NCBI GenBank assembly: GCA_039819085.1
Contig: JBCBSQ010000007.1
Span: forward strand, 70,192 to 134,191
Direction of reading: 5' to 3'
Source of the DNA: MED-G105 sp039819085
GTDB taxonomy: Bacteria; Pseudomonadota; Alphaproteobacteria; Caulobacterales; Parvularculaceae
Length of the DNA stretch: 64,000 nt
Shown here: piece by piece, positions 25,254 through 33,756 of the stretch
Position numbering within the stretch: the stretch's first letter is position 1
How the letters are laid out: every line of letters begins with the position of its first letter
The notes under the pieces: model-generated
Database searches by the model: none
Told to the model about the DNA's origin: nothing
The model's input: the letters and a program-made list of their open reading frames with translations, nothing else
Translations under genes and position numbers: made by a program

Positions 25254-26636
25254 TCAGAGATCAGTATGCTGGTGCCAATCGCGCTTCAGCCGCGGCGCGG
25301 TGACAATGAAGAGCGCGGCGGCGGCGACGTAGAAGACCGAACCTGCGAGAATGGCGTAGCGCAGTGATTCATCGCCAAAGCGCGCGGCGAGACTGTCCGA
25401 CAGGGCCCCGATGATCAGGTTGCCGAGGCCGATCCCTATCAGGTTATTGACGAACAAAAACACCGCAGACGCCGTCGCGCGCATGTTCGGCGCAACGAGG
25501 TGCTGAAAGGCTGCGATCACGGGTCCCAGCCATACAAGGCTCAACGCCTGCAGCACGATGAACGCGGCGAAGACGACGGCCAATGGCTTCGCCAACACGC
25601 CCACAAGGAAGAAAGGCAAGGTCGCGAGGAACGCCGCCGCCGGAACTAAAGCGTAGGCGGATTTGTTTTCTTCTCCATAGCGATCAGCGAGGACGCCGCC
25701 GAGCGCAATTCCTGCGACGCCGCCTATAAGCAGGATCGCGCCATAAAAATAAGACGCATAGAGCACTGGCCCCGCCTCCGCCGGGATCAGAAACGCCGGC
25801 ATAAAGGCGAAGAAACCCGGCAACGCGTCGCCAAAACTGCGCACGAAAAACGATGGCAGCCAGAAGATAAGACCGTACCCCATCATGGAAGAGAATGACG
25901 CCCCGAAGGAAAGCCCCCAGAAACTCGGCTTACTGACGAGCGCGTCGACGACGTCACGCACTGGCGCAGGCGCCGCCGGCGGGCCGCCGTCAAGGCCGCC
26001 GCGGGCGGGCTCGCGCATGGTCAGACGGAACACCGGCGCGATAAGGAGCCCTGCGGCCCCGACGATCATGAAGGCGGCGCGCCAGTCGAGGTAACTGGTC
26101 AGTACGCCGCCGAGGAGGATCCCGAGCGCTGACCCGATCGGAATGCCGAAGGAGTAGACGCTGAGCGCCCGCGCGCGCTGGTTCGGCGGGAAATAGTCCG
26201 AGATCAGCGAATAGGCCGGCGCGACGCCGCCAGCTTCGCCGACGCCGACGCCGAGTCGGGCGAGAAAGAGCTGGGTGAAGTTCTGCGCAAACCCGCAAAT
26301 CGCCGTCATGGCGCTCCATACGGCGAGCGCCGCCGTCATGATCCAGACGCGGTTGGATCGATCTGCGAGGACCGCGATCGGCACGCCAAGGAAGGTGTAA
26401 AAGAGCGCAAAGGCGAGGCCGCCCATGAGACTGAGCTGAACATCAGTCAGCTGAAGGTCGGCCTTGATCGGCACCGCCAGTATACCGACGATCTGACGGT
26501 CGATGAAGTTGAACGTATAGACGACGACAAGTATGAAAAGCGCCCATGCGCGGTAGCCCGCGGAGAATTGCGGCGTGGTCGAGTTTTGCGCGTCTTGCGA
26601 TGCTGCGTCGGCCGCATCCGCGGCGCCTGGCGTCAT
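25254..26636 (-). CDS. MFS transporter
   Basis: A 460-residue major facilitator superfamily permease with about 12 membrane segments. The family signature between segments 2 and 3 reads GVPIAVLADRSNRVWI, and a shorter matching motif (GGVLADRYGEENK) follows segment 8. The sequence resembles the Spinster-like / aromatic-acid branch common in sphingomonads, but the substrate cannot be assigned. The N-terminal ~25 residues are polar. Its ATG at 26636 overlaps the stop of the alpha/beta hydrolase gene as ATGA. It is the last gene of the locus that includes the hydrolase and the TonB-dependent receptor. Confidence 0.93.
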   Translation of the reverse strand: MTPGAADAADAASQDAQNSTTPQFSAGYRAWALFILVVVYTFNFIDRQIVGILAVPIKADLQLTDVQLSLMGGLAFALFYTFLGVPIAVLADRSNRVWIMTAALAVWSAMTAICGFAQNFTQLFLARLGVGVGEAGGVAPAYSLISDYFPPNQRARALSVYSFGIPIGSALGILLGGVLTSYLDWRAAFMIVGAAGLLIAPVFRLTMREPARGGLDGGPPAAPAPVRDVVDALVSKPSFWGLSFGASFSSMMGYGLIFWLPSFFVRSFGDALPGFFAFMPAFLIPAEAGPVLYASYFYGAILLIGGVAGIALGGVLADRYGEENKSAYALVPAAAFLATLPFFLVGVLAKPLAVVFAAFIVLQALSLVWLGPVIAAFQHLVAPNMRATASAVFLFVNNLIGIGLGNLIIGALSDSLAARFGDESLRYAILAGSVFYVAAAALFIVTAPRLKRDWHQHTDL

Positions 26637-27598
26637 TCCGCGCCGCCCGCCGACGCCGGGGCGACGAGGCTGTCCAGAAATGCGCGCGCGTCAGCCGCGG
26701 AACGCGCCGCTGCTTCTTCCTGGGGCACGTGGCCGACGCCGTCATAGACGATGAGCCGGGCGTTCGGGATCGCCGCCGCAAGGCGTTCTCCGTCGCTCGC
26801 CGGCAAAACCGCATCCTCCGCGCCCCACAATATGAGCGTTGGGGCAGTGATGCGCGCAAGGTCGGCGCTCGGATCGGGAAGGGTGAACTCTTCGATCGAT
26901 TTGACCAAGGCTTCGCCATTGCCGCGACGGCGCATCAAATCGCGCAATCGCTGGGCGCGTTCCGGCGTGGCGTAGGCGTCATCAGCGAAGACGCTTTCCA
27001 GAGTCGCGACGGCGCCGGCTTCAGGCGCCGTTCGCAGAAAGAGTTTCATCGCTGCGGGAACTTCCGCCGGCGTGTCGCTGACGCCGTTTGTGGGGTAAGC
27101 GCCTGGCGCCAACAGGATGAGCGCGGAGACGCGATCGGGCGCCGCCGCGGCGAACCGCCAGGCGGCGAGCCCGCCAAGTGAATTGCCGGCCACGATCGCC
27201 CGCTCGACGTCGATTGCGTCCATGACATCGCCAATGAACGCGGCGCGCTCTTCAGGGGCGTAGCGCTCCTGCGGGTCAGGGCCCGTGAGCCCGTGTCCGG
27301 CGAGGTCGAAACGGATGACGCGATAGTCTTCGCTGAAGGAAGCCGCCCATGCGTCCCAGGTTTCAAGGCTGTAGATGAAGCCATGCAGAAGGATCATCAC
27401 CGGCGCGTTCGCCGGCCCTTCCTCGCGCACCCGCACCCGCGCGCCGCCTACGTTGATGTAGCGGTCAGCAGGCGTCATGTACTGCGCCTCAAGCGTCGCC
27501 GGATCGACCCCTTGCGCCTCTCGCCAGATCATTGCGCCGAGCCCGGCGGCCGCAATCACGACAATGGCGAGAAGCCCGAAAAAAATATTCCTGATCAT
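26633..27598 (-). CDS. Alpha/beta hydrolase with N-terminal membrane anchor
   Basis: A 321-residue alpha/beta hydrolase. Residues 5-24 are a hydrophobic anchor or signal (FFGLLAIVVIAAAGLGAMIW). The fold motifs are ILLHGFIYSLETWDAW (oxyanion hole), the nucleophile elbow AGNSLGGLAAWR (Ser), an acid in LWGAEDAVLP (Asp) and the closing histidine in VGHVPQEE, so the catalytic triad is complete. This suggests an esterase, lactonase or related hydrolase acting at or outside the inner membrane. It is coupled to the MFS gene by an ATGA overlap and lies about 180 bp downstream of the TonB-dependent receptor on the same strand. The substrate is unknown. Confidence 0.9.
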   Translation of the reverse strand: MIRNIFFGLLAIVVIAAAGLGAMIWREAQGVDPATLEAQYMTPADRYINVGGARVRVREEGPANAPVMILLHGFIYSLETWDAWAASFSEDYRVIRFDLAGHGLTGPDPQERYAPEERAAFIGDVMDAIDVERAIVAGNSLGGLAAWRFAAAAPDRVSALILLAPGAYPTNGVSDTPAEVPAAMKLFLRTAPEAGAVATLESVFADDAYATPERAQRLRDLMRRRGNGEALVKSIEEFTLPDPSADLARITAPTLILWGAEDAVLPASDGERLAAAIPNARLIVYDGVGHVPQEEAAARSAADARAFLDSLVAPASAGGAE

Positions 27599-27775
27599 CT
27601 GGTTCCGTCCGCTTTTGAAGGCGCTTTAGCGGGCCCTACCGCTTGCGTCGATAGGCGGCGCGACGGGCCATCGACACGCCGCCCGCCGCGCCGGTCGAAA
27701 GCGGGCGGGAGGATGCCCGTTTTCGATTTCTGCTCGCCCGCGCCGCCGCTGATGTCGGCGGCGCTTTTTGGAGCG

Positions 27776-30151
27776 CTAGAAGCTGACGCTGAGCGTGCCA
27801 AACACCTGCCGCGGATTGCCATAGAACGCTGTCAGGACGCCGGAAAGGCCAAGCGGGTTATTGCCGAAGGCCGGTTGCGCCGTAACGAAGTCATAGCCTG
27901 CGACAATATATTCTTTATCAAGAAGGTTTGTGCCATGAACGCCGACGCTGAGCCGGCCGTCTTCGCGCGTCCAGGATAGGCCGGCATTGAACAGAACAAA
28001 GCCTTCCTGGTCGATCGGTGAGCGGAAGTTGAATTGGCTCGTTTCGCTGCGATAGGAGAACGAGCTGTAGATGTTGAAGTCGCCGTCGTCGCCAAAGAGC
28101 TCCGTCGGCGTTGTGTAGCCGAGCTGGCTGAACGCGGTGATTTCCGGCGTATTCTGAAAGACCGCCTGGTCGGAGATGTCTTCGCCTGTGCGGCCGAGGA
28201 ACTCGTCAAAGCTCGCATTGATATAGCCAAGCGCGAACTGATAATCGAGCGAATCGCCGGGCCTCATCCAGTCCCGCGCGACGCCGAGATTGCCTTCGAA
28301 CTCAACGCCCCAGAGCGTCGCGGCCGCGGCGTTCGTCGTCACGCCGGCGAAACTTTCCGCAACGCCGTCATTGTCGGCGTCGATCCCGATGGAGCCAGGG
28401 ATCTGAACGTCCTGATAGTCGGAGTAGAAAATCGCCGTGTTCGTCGTGAAGCGGCCGCCGTCAAGCGATGTCTTCCAGCCCCATTCGAATGTGTCGATCT
28501 CTTCCGGTTCGAACCGGCAGAACTCGATCTGGTCGTCCACGTCCGTCGCGCCCGTTGCGCCATCGCCGTCGAGGTCCGGCGCGGCGTTCGCCCCGCAGCG
28601 CGGGTCAAATGAGCCGCCTTTGAAGCCCTTGGCGTAGGAGAAATAGAAATTGTGTTCTTCCAGCGGCTGCCAGGAAATGCTGGCGCGTGGGCTGAAGTCT
28701 TCGAAATCCGCTTCCGCATTGAGGTCCGCGGCGACGGCGATCGGATCCCGCGGCGTCCCGCCGAAAGTCGGAGAGGACCCGTTAAGGAAGGTCTGGCGGT
28801 CAAGGGAGATCGTCCGCGTGTCTTCCGTATACCGACCGCCGAGCGAAATCGCCACAGTGTCCGTCAGCTGGTAACTGAAGTCGGCGAAGACCGACCAGGT
28901 GCTGGTGTCAACGTCGGACGAGGTGAAGGCGTTAAGGCCAGGCAGGCCGACCACCGGCAGCGCGCCCGTCGTCTCCAGCAGCACGTCGAACTCGTTCAGC
29001 GCATTCGCGTCGAGGAAGTAAAACCCGACAACGCCGCTCAGGCGATCGCCTTCGTAGAGGACCTGGAATTCCTCGCTGAATTGCGAGTTGTCGTAGATCG
29101 CCGGCACGTCGAGGTCGACGATCGGAAGCGAGTCGAAGTCAATCGGCGTTTCGGTGAAGTCGTCGCGATACGCGAGGATGTTCTTCAGCGTGATGGTGTC
29201 GCTGACGCGCCATTCCGCGGTCGCCGAAATCCCGCGGGCGACGACGCTTTGCTCCGGGGCGTTGAGGCCGGAACGCGTGTCGAAAACGTTGTCGAGGACC
29301 GGGAAGCCCGGAAAATCCAGCAAGCGATGGCCTTGCCGCGGATCGGAGTTGTCGTCGGTCCAGTCGCCGGTAATCCGTAATGAGAACGTATCTGTCGGGT
29401 CCCATTCCACCGCGACGCGGCCTGCGAGGATATCCTTGTTGTAATTCTCAAGGTCCGGAATATTGAGATTGTCGCCGAAACCATTGCGTCTGAGATAGGC
29501 GACTGTGCCGCCGATCTTCAGATCGCCGATTGAGGAGTCTGTCAGAAGCGGCAGGCTGAACGAGCCGATCGCGTCTAGCTGGCCGAAGGTGCCGCCTTGC
29601 AGGCGCAGGTTCACTTCCGGTTCGTCGGCGAGGCCTTTGGTCACGTATTTGACTGCGCCGCCGATCGTGTTCCGGCCGTAGAGCGTGCCCTGCGGCCCGC
29701 GCAAGACTTCGATCCGCTCCACCTCGTAGATATCGAGAAGCGCCGCCTGCGGACGATTGAGGTAGACGTCATCAATGTAAAGGCCAACGCCGGCCTCAAA
29801 TCCCGCAACCGGGTCCTGCTGGCCGACGCCGCGAATGAAGGCGGTGATCGTGTTGTTGGTGCCGCGCGACGTCTCAAGCGTCACGTTCGGCGTGATGGCT
29901 TCGATGTCGGTGAGGTCGATCGCGCCGATGGCGTTCAGTTGGTCGCCTGAGAACGCCGAAACGGCGACCGGGACGTCCTGAAGCGATTCATCCCGGCGAC
30001 GCGCCGAGACGATGATTTCATCGGTAAGCTCATCTTCCGCCGACGGCGCTTGCGCGGCGGCGCTCTCAAGGACGGCGGTGAGCGCGATTGCGGACGCGAA
30101 GGAAAGTCCCGCGGCGCGCGCGCTGATTGGCTTTGCGATAAAGTGCGTCAT
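27776..30151 (-). CDS. TonB-dependent receptor
   Basis: A 791-residue outer-membrane receptor. Signal peptide at residues ~1-34 (cleavage after SAAAQA), TonB box DEIIVSARR near 43-51, plug domain at ~60-170 (VPVAVSAFSGDQL, ITAFIRGVGQQDP, RIEVLRGPQGTLYGRNTIGG begins this segment's end) and a C-terminal 22-strand barrel that ends in VFGTLSVSF, the aromatic last residue needed for membrane insertion. An extracellular loop near residues 545-560 holds an Asp-rich stretch (DLDGDGATGATDVDD) resembling a calcium-binding loop. A GGGAGG ribosome site lies before ATG 30151. It is probably the uptake step of the locus with the hydrolase, MFS permease and AraC regulator. The substrate is not evident. Confidence 0.94.
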   Translation of the reverse strand: MTHFIAKPISARAAGLSFASAIALTAVLESAAAQAPSAEDELTDEIIVSARRRDESLQDVPVAVSAFSGDQLNAIGAIDLTDIEAITPNVTLETSRGTNNTITAFIRGVGQQDPVAGFEAGVGLYIDDVYLNRPQAALLDIYEVERIEVLRGPQGTLYGRNTIGGAVKYVTKGLADEPEVNLRLQGGTFGQLDAIGSFSLPLLTDSSIGDLKIGGTVAYLRRNGFGDNLNIPDLENYNKDILAGRVAVEWDPTDTFSLRITGDWTDDNSDPRQGHRLLDFPGFPVLDNVFDTRSGLNAPEQSVVARGISATAEWRVSDTITLKNILAYRDDFTETPIDFDSLPIVDLDVPAIYDNSQFSEEFQVLYEGDRLSGVVGFYFLDANALNEFDVLLETTGALPVVGLPGLNAFTSSDVDTSTWSVFADFSYQLTDTVAISLGGRYTEDTRTISLDRQTFLNGSSPTFGGTPRDPIAVAADLNAEADFEDFSPRASISWQPLEEHNFYFSYAKGFKGGSFDPRCGANAAPDLDGDGATGATDVDDQIEFCRFEPEEIDTFEWGWKTSLDGGRFTTNTAIFYSDYQDVQIPGSIGIDADNDGVAESFAGVTTNAAAATLWGVEFEGNLGVARDWMRPGDSLDYQFALGYINASFDEFLGRTGEDISDQAVFQNTPEITAFSQLGYTTPTELFGDDGDFNIYSSFSYRSETSQFNFRSPIDQEGFVLFNAGLSWTREDGRLSVGVHGTNLLDKEYIVAGYDFVTAQPAFGNNPLGLSGVLTAFYGNPRQVFGTLSVSF

Positions 30152-30284
30152 TGAATTCCCTCCCAGGATTGTTTGGTCGTCTTTGACCGAGCCGCCCTCG
30201 GCGAATGTGGCCCGTTTCGCAGGCTCGTCCTTTTTCGATTCCGGCGGGCTCGCCCCAGGAATCGTCGAAGGATTTTAGGAAGGT

Positions 30285-30298
30285 TCACGCGTGCGTGA
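30285..30298. promoter_or_regulatory. Possible operator between the receptor and araC-type genes
   Basis: TCACGC and GCGTGA form a perfect 6-bp inverted repeat around a GT centre, about 135 bp upstream of the receptor start codon, in the 223-bp gap that follows the AraC-type regulator gene on the same strand. It could bind a regulator of the receptor gene. AraC proteins often prefer direct repeats, so the link to that regulator is a guess. No other structure stands out in the gap. Confidence 0.3.
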
Positions 30299-30374
30299 CA
30301 CGACGCGAGCGATCGCGCCGGGTGGACATTTTAGCTCAATTTGCCGCATGCGCTGCGGGGGAGAAGACGGGCTT

Positions 30375-31493
30375 TCAGCCTTCAGGTGGCGAGCCTGCCG
30401 ACGATAGAGCGCGCTGGGCGAACGCCTTTGGCGTCTCGCCGTTCCAGGATTTGAACGCGCGGCTGAAGCTCCTCAGCTCGGCGAAACCAAGCTCTTCGGC
30501 GACCTCCGTCGCATTGCGCCGACGCGCAAGCAGCCGCTTTGCGGCCGCGTTCAGCACTTCGCGCCGGAGGTCCCGAAAGCTCGCGCCTTCTTCATCGAGC
30601 CGGCGGCGTAGGGTGGCGACGCTGACGCCGAGCATCGCGGCGATGCGGGTCTGGTCGATCACGCCGCGGGCGAGCGCGCGGCGCACGAATTCGCTCGTTT
30701 CCTTGAGCGCGCCTGCGCCGGCGTCACTGCCGGCCATCTTCAGAATCTGCGCGTGGACGTGGGCGGCCGTAAGCGCGTCGGCTGGCGGCGGCGCCAGCGG
30801 CGCGGTCGCCGCATCGGCGTCATAGTCGATGGCGTAGGCTCTTGCGCCGAAGGCAATCGGCGCAGGCCAGCAGGCGAGGTGCGCCGCGCGGGCGGTCCGC
30901 TGTGATCGGGTGACGGCCACTTTGCGCAGAGCGCGTCCAGCGGTTTCCGGCGCGACGACCGTCAGCATACAGTGGAGAAAGATCAGCAGGCATTCAAGCG
31001 AGAATTCAATATAGGCGGAGTCTTCCCTAATTGCGTATGGAAACCCCCGGTCGTCGATCGTGAAAGTGACGACGTCGCCCCGCCGCCTGACGGAATTGTA
31101 CTCGCCGCCATGCACGAGGTTGTAGGACTTCGCCACAATATTCATGGCGTCGTGTAGCGACCCGACGCCGCTAATCTGTGAAAGGACGAAATCGGTCGTG
31201 CCTGGCAGCAACTGCCGCGTCGACAGGTTGCATGTTTCGTCCTCAAGGGCGGCAGATATCTGATTTTGCAGTCTGTAATAGTCCGCCAGGGCGACCGGCG
31301 TTGAATCGGCCGCGAAAAGGTCGGGGGGAAGGCCAAGGCCGTTCAAGATGTCTTCGACCGAGACGCCGCGCATTTCGGCCATATCGATAAGCGGCCGGAT
31401 GAGGCCGGCCGATGCGACCGCCGGCGCGGCGGGCGTGGCCAGCGCAGAAAGAGTATCTTCGTCGCTCTGGTCTCGATCGGCTATAATCACCAC
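30375..31493 (-). CDS. AraC family transcriptional regulator (OruR/ArgR-like sensor domain)
   Basis: A 372-residue regulator. Residues ~30-220 fit the Arabinose_bd-type ligand domain found in OruR and related AraC proteins (IRPLIDMAEMRGVSVEDIL; QNQISAALEDETCNL). The C-terminal ~100 residues are the double helix-turn-helix (TRIAAMLGVSVATLRRRLDEEG and ATEVAEELGFAELRSFSRAFK with WNGETPKAF). The frame begins at GTG 31493; no strong Shine-Dalgarno lies before it, and a shorter start is possible, but the ligand domain begins soon after. It lies upstream of the receptor gene on the same strand, the position expected for its regulator. The effector would be the imported compound or a derivative. Confidence 0.88.
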   Translation of the reverse strand: MVIIADRDQSDEDTLSALATPAAPAVASAGLIRPLIDMAEMRGVSVEDILNGLGLPPDLFAADSTPVALADYYRLQNQISAALEDETCNLSTRQLLPGTTDFVLSQISGVGSLHDAMNIVAKSYNLVHGGEYNSVRRRGDVVTFTIDDRGFPYAIREDSAYIEFSLECLLIFLHCMLTVVAPETAGRALRKVAVTRSQRTARAAHLACWPAPIAFGARAYAIDYDADAATAPLAPPPADALTAAHVHAQILKMAGSDAGAGALKETSEFVRRALARGVIDQTRIAAMLGVSVATLRRRLDEEGASFRDLRREVLNAAAKRLLARRRNATEVAEELGFAELRSFSRAFKSWNGETPKAFAQRALSSAGSPPEG

Positions 31494-31658
31494 CCCTGCC
31501 GGACGTTACAGATTGCCCGCTTGCTCGGTAGAAAAGAGACGATCATCCTTCATCGTCTTTCGCCGCCTCCTGGATCGCAGCCTACCGCTATTGCGCCGCG
31601 CGGCCCAAGCCCCGGACGCGGGGGACCTTGCGCGAGACCCCAGCGGAAAGGAGGCGCC

Positions 31659-32168
31659 ATGCGGCAATTCATTCTGACGCTGCAGTTCGATGCAGAAACG
31701 GCCCGAAGGCTTCAGGAGTTGCGCGACGCGCATTTCCCGCCGGAGCTCAACATCGTTCCAGCGCACCTGACGCTGTTCCATCAATTGCCGGGGGACGACG
31801 AACGGACCGTTTTCAGCGCAATTGGACGTACCGCTACGCGCTTTGCGCCCTTTCCGTTGCAGATCGCCGGTCCGATTCGCCTTGGACGCGGGGTGGCGCT
31901 TCGTGTGGAGGCGGAGGCGCTGCACGCTTTGCGCGAGGCGCTCGCCACGCCCTTTGAGGGGCGGCTGATCGCCCAGGACCGACAGAAGTTCCGGCCTCAT
32001 GTCACCATCCAGAACAAGACGAGCGCTGCGCGCGCTGAGGCGCTCTATCGGGAGCTGAAAGAGACATTTCAGCCGATCAATGGCGTCGGCGAAGGGCTCC
32101 AGCTTTGGCGCTATGAGCGTGGCCCATGGTCGCCAGTAGCCGCGATCGGGTTTTCCGCTCGCGACTGA
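31659..32168 (+). CDS. 2H phosphoesterase (2'-5' RNA ligase family)
   Basis: A 169-residue protein of the LigT/ThpR (2H phosphoesterase) superfamily. The two histidine motifs are HLTLFH near residue 38 and HVTIQN near residue 120, each an HxT/Sx form. Members open 2',3'-cyclic phosphates in RNA or work on tRNA halves. ATG 31659 is preceded by AGGAGG with ideal spacing; the longer frame from 31521 has no family similarity. It is 97 bp upstream of the glutaredoxin gene on the same strand, possibly in one transcript. Confidence 0.88.
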   Translation: MRQFILTLQFDAETARRLQELRDAHFPPELNIVPAHLTLFHQLPGDDERTVFSAIGRTATRFAPFPLQIAGPIRLGRGVALRVEAEALHALREALATPFEGRLIAQDRQKFRPHVTIQNKTSAARAEALYRELKETFQPINGVGEGLQLWRYERGPWSPVAAIGFSARD

Positions 32169-32265
32169 CTGCGCGACCCGGCTTGACGGGCGGTGCGGGG
32201 GCGCCTAGCTGGCTTTATTGTCATGAAGTCCCGCGGCCTTGAACCGCGCGAGATGGAGAACCGAG

Positions 32266-32604
32266 ATGAGCGATAACCAGGCCCACGAAGCGATCAAGTC
32301 GAAAGTCGACGGCAACGAGGTGATGCTTTTCATGAAAGGCACGCCGCAGTTTCCGCAGTGCGGTTTCTCCGCCGCGGTGGTTCAGATCCTCAATTATCTC
32401 GGCGTTGAGTTTGGCTCGGAGAATGTTCTCGCCGATGATGACATCCGCCAGGGGATCAAGGAGTTCTCCGATTGGCCGACCATCCCGCAGCTCTATGTGA
32501 AAGGCGAATTCGTCGGCGGCTGCGATATCGTCAAGGAGATGTTCGAGAAGGGCGAGCTTAGAAGCTACTTCCAGGACAAGGGCGTCGCAGTAGAGGCGGC
32601 TTGA
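32266..32604 (+). CDS. grxD: Monothiol glutaredoxin, Grx4 type
   Basis: A 112-residue monothiol glutaredoxin. The active site QCGFS gives a single catalytic cysteine, preceded by LFMKGTPQFP; the glutathione-binding parts WPTIPQLYVKGEFVGGCDIV are intact. CGFS glutaredoxins carry and deliver [2Fe-2S] clusters, often with BolA; no BolA gene lies beside this one in the window. ATG 32266 follows GGAGAACCGAG. The length matches GrxD of other proteobacteria. Confidence 0.95.
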   Translation: MSDNQAHEAIKSKVDGNEVMLFMKGTPQFPQCGFSAAVVQILNYLGVEFGSENVLADDDIRQGIKEFSDWPTIPQLYVKGEFVGGCDIVKEMFEKGELRSYFQDKGVAVEAA

Positions 32605-32621
32605 GCGCTTCTTTGCGGCGA

Positions 32622-32650
32622 TTGACTTTATCCGTTGTTCGTATTATGTT
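32622..32650 (+). promoter_or_regulatory. Predicted sigma-70-type promoter
   Basis: TTGACT (32622-32627) and TATGTT (32645-32650) are separated by exactly 17 bp, a standard spacing for the housekeeping sigma factor, in a stretch that is unusually A/T-rich for this genome. It lies about 95 bp before the next gene start and probably drives the two uncharacterised genes at 32744-33756. Confidence 0.55.
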
Positions 32651-32743
32651 CTTTCATATGGCGATTTATTCGAACATTGGTCCCGGCGGAACAGGCGCGA
32701 TCTAAGGCCCTAAAGTGGTTCCTTCGCGTCGTGTGAGACGGCG

Positions 32744-33331
32744 ATGGCCTGCGATCAACTCTGTTGGTTGGATTTGGTCAGAACATTGGCCACCGTCGCC
32801 GCCGCACTTGCGGCGGCGCGCATCCCGTTCGTAATCAGAAATGCGAGTGAGAGGTCTGAGCGCCGACGTCTGACGGGTGAAATAATCCGGTCGCTCACGA
32901 CGACGGCCGAGATCATGCGCCGGATGGAGAGGCTGTACTTTTATCGCCGCTATCTTGAAAGCGATAGGTGTCTATTCGGTCGAACTCGGAGTAAAGATCC
33001 ATATGGCGGCGATGTTGGCGCGATCCTTTTCGACCATGTCGTGGTCTTGAATTTTTATGAAGCGGTCTGCACTGAAATTGCTGAGGGCGTCGTAGACTTT
33101 GACCTTGTCTATGACGCCGCTGCGAACACCATCGTCGGCGTGCATGACGTGTTGTTGGCGAGATATGAAGCGCTCGCCGAGGGAAATCAGACAAAAGACT
33201 ATCCAATGCTCGTGCGCGCGGTAGTGCGCATCCGAAAGACGGCGGCGTCTCGTGGCGATGTTATCTCCGAAAAGATACCTGAATTGACGGGTGATGAGCC
33301 GGGCGCATTGTCGCCGGAGCGGCAGGCATGA
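32744..33331 (+). CDS. Uncharacterised protein, DUF4760-like
   Basis: A 195-residue protein that I do not recognise with certainty. Residues ~8-28 are hydrophobic (LVRTLATVAAALAAARIPFV), a possible anchor; the rest is helical with many Arg and Glu. The stretch VVLNFYEAVCTEIAEGVVD recalls the DUF4760 family of phage- and plasmid-linked proteins, but this is a weak match by eye. Its base composition is visibly lower in GC than its neighbours and uses less common codons (for example ata, tta and aga), suggesting later acquisition. The start ATG 32744 has a poor ribosome site. Its stop overlaps the next start as ATGA. Confidence 0.6.
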   Translation: MACDQLCWLDLVRTLATVAAALAAARIPFVIRNASERSERRRLTGEIIRSLTTTAEIMRRMERLYFYRRYLESDRCLFGRTRSKDPYGGDVGAILFDHVVVLNFYEAVCTEIAEGVVDFDLVYDAAANTIVGVHDVLLARYEALAEGNQTKDYPMLVRAVVRIRKTAASRGDVISEKIPELTGDEPGALSPERQA

Positions 33332-33756
33332 CTTTTTCGTCCGACCCTGACCTGAAACGCATCGCCGACGGCGTTCGCGACCGGACCCTGCCGAAACCCG
33401 AATGGACGCATGCGGCGCATTTCGCCGCGGCGCTCTGGCTGTTGCGGGAGCCGGGAGTTGATCCTTTCGCGGAAATGCCGGGGATCATCCGGGCCTATAA
33501 CGAAGCGACTGGCGTCGCCAATACGGACGCCGACGGCTATCACGAGACGATCACGCTCGCGTCCCTGCGAGCGGCGCGGGCGATGCTCGACGCCGCGCCG
33601 TCGGACCGCCCACTTCATGTGGTCCTTATGGACCTTCTGTCCTCGGACTATGGACGCTCTGACTGGATCCTGCGTTTCTGGTCAAAGGAACGGCTATTTT
33701 CCGTCGAGGCGCGTCGGGCCTGGGTCGAGCCGGATCTGCGGCCACTGCCGTTTTAG
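33328..33756 (+). CDS. Conserved protein of unknown function
   Basis: A 142-residue protein. It contains KPEWTHAAHFAAALWLL near the N-terminus, GYHETIT near residue 70, and a C-terminal RFWSKERLFSVEARRAWVEPD. I recall this pattern (a WTHxAH and a GYHET motif) from a widespread uncharacterised family, whose histidine-rich motifs look like a metal- or substrate-binding site, but I know of no proven function. It is coupled to the preceding gene by an ATGA overlap and its stop overlaps the convergent ligase stop by a few bases. Confidence 0.75.
   Translation: MTFSSDPDLKRIADGVRDRTLPKPEWTHAAHFAAALWLLREPGVDPFAEMPGIIRAYNEATGVANTDADGYHETITLASLRAARAMLDAAPSDRPLHVVLMDLLSSDYGRSDWILRFWSKERLFSVEARRAWVEPDLRPLPF

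Noticed and set aside
27740..27775. GC-rich stem (GCCGCCGCTGATGTCGGCGGCG) followed by CTTTTT just after the TonB receptor gene
   Set aside because: The T-run follows the stem on the plus strand, but the receptor and hydrolase genes lie on the minus strand, and no plus-strand gene ends there. It may be a stem-loop without a terminator role, so I did not call it.
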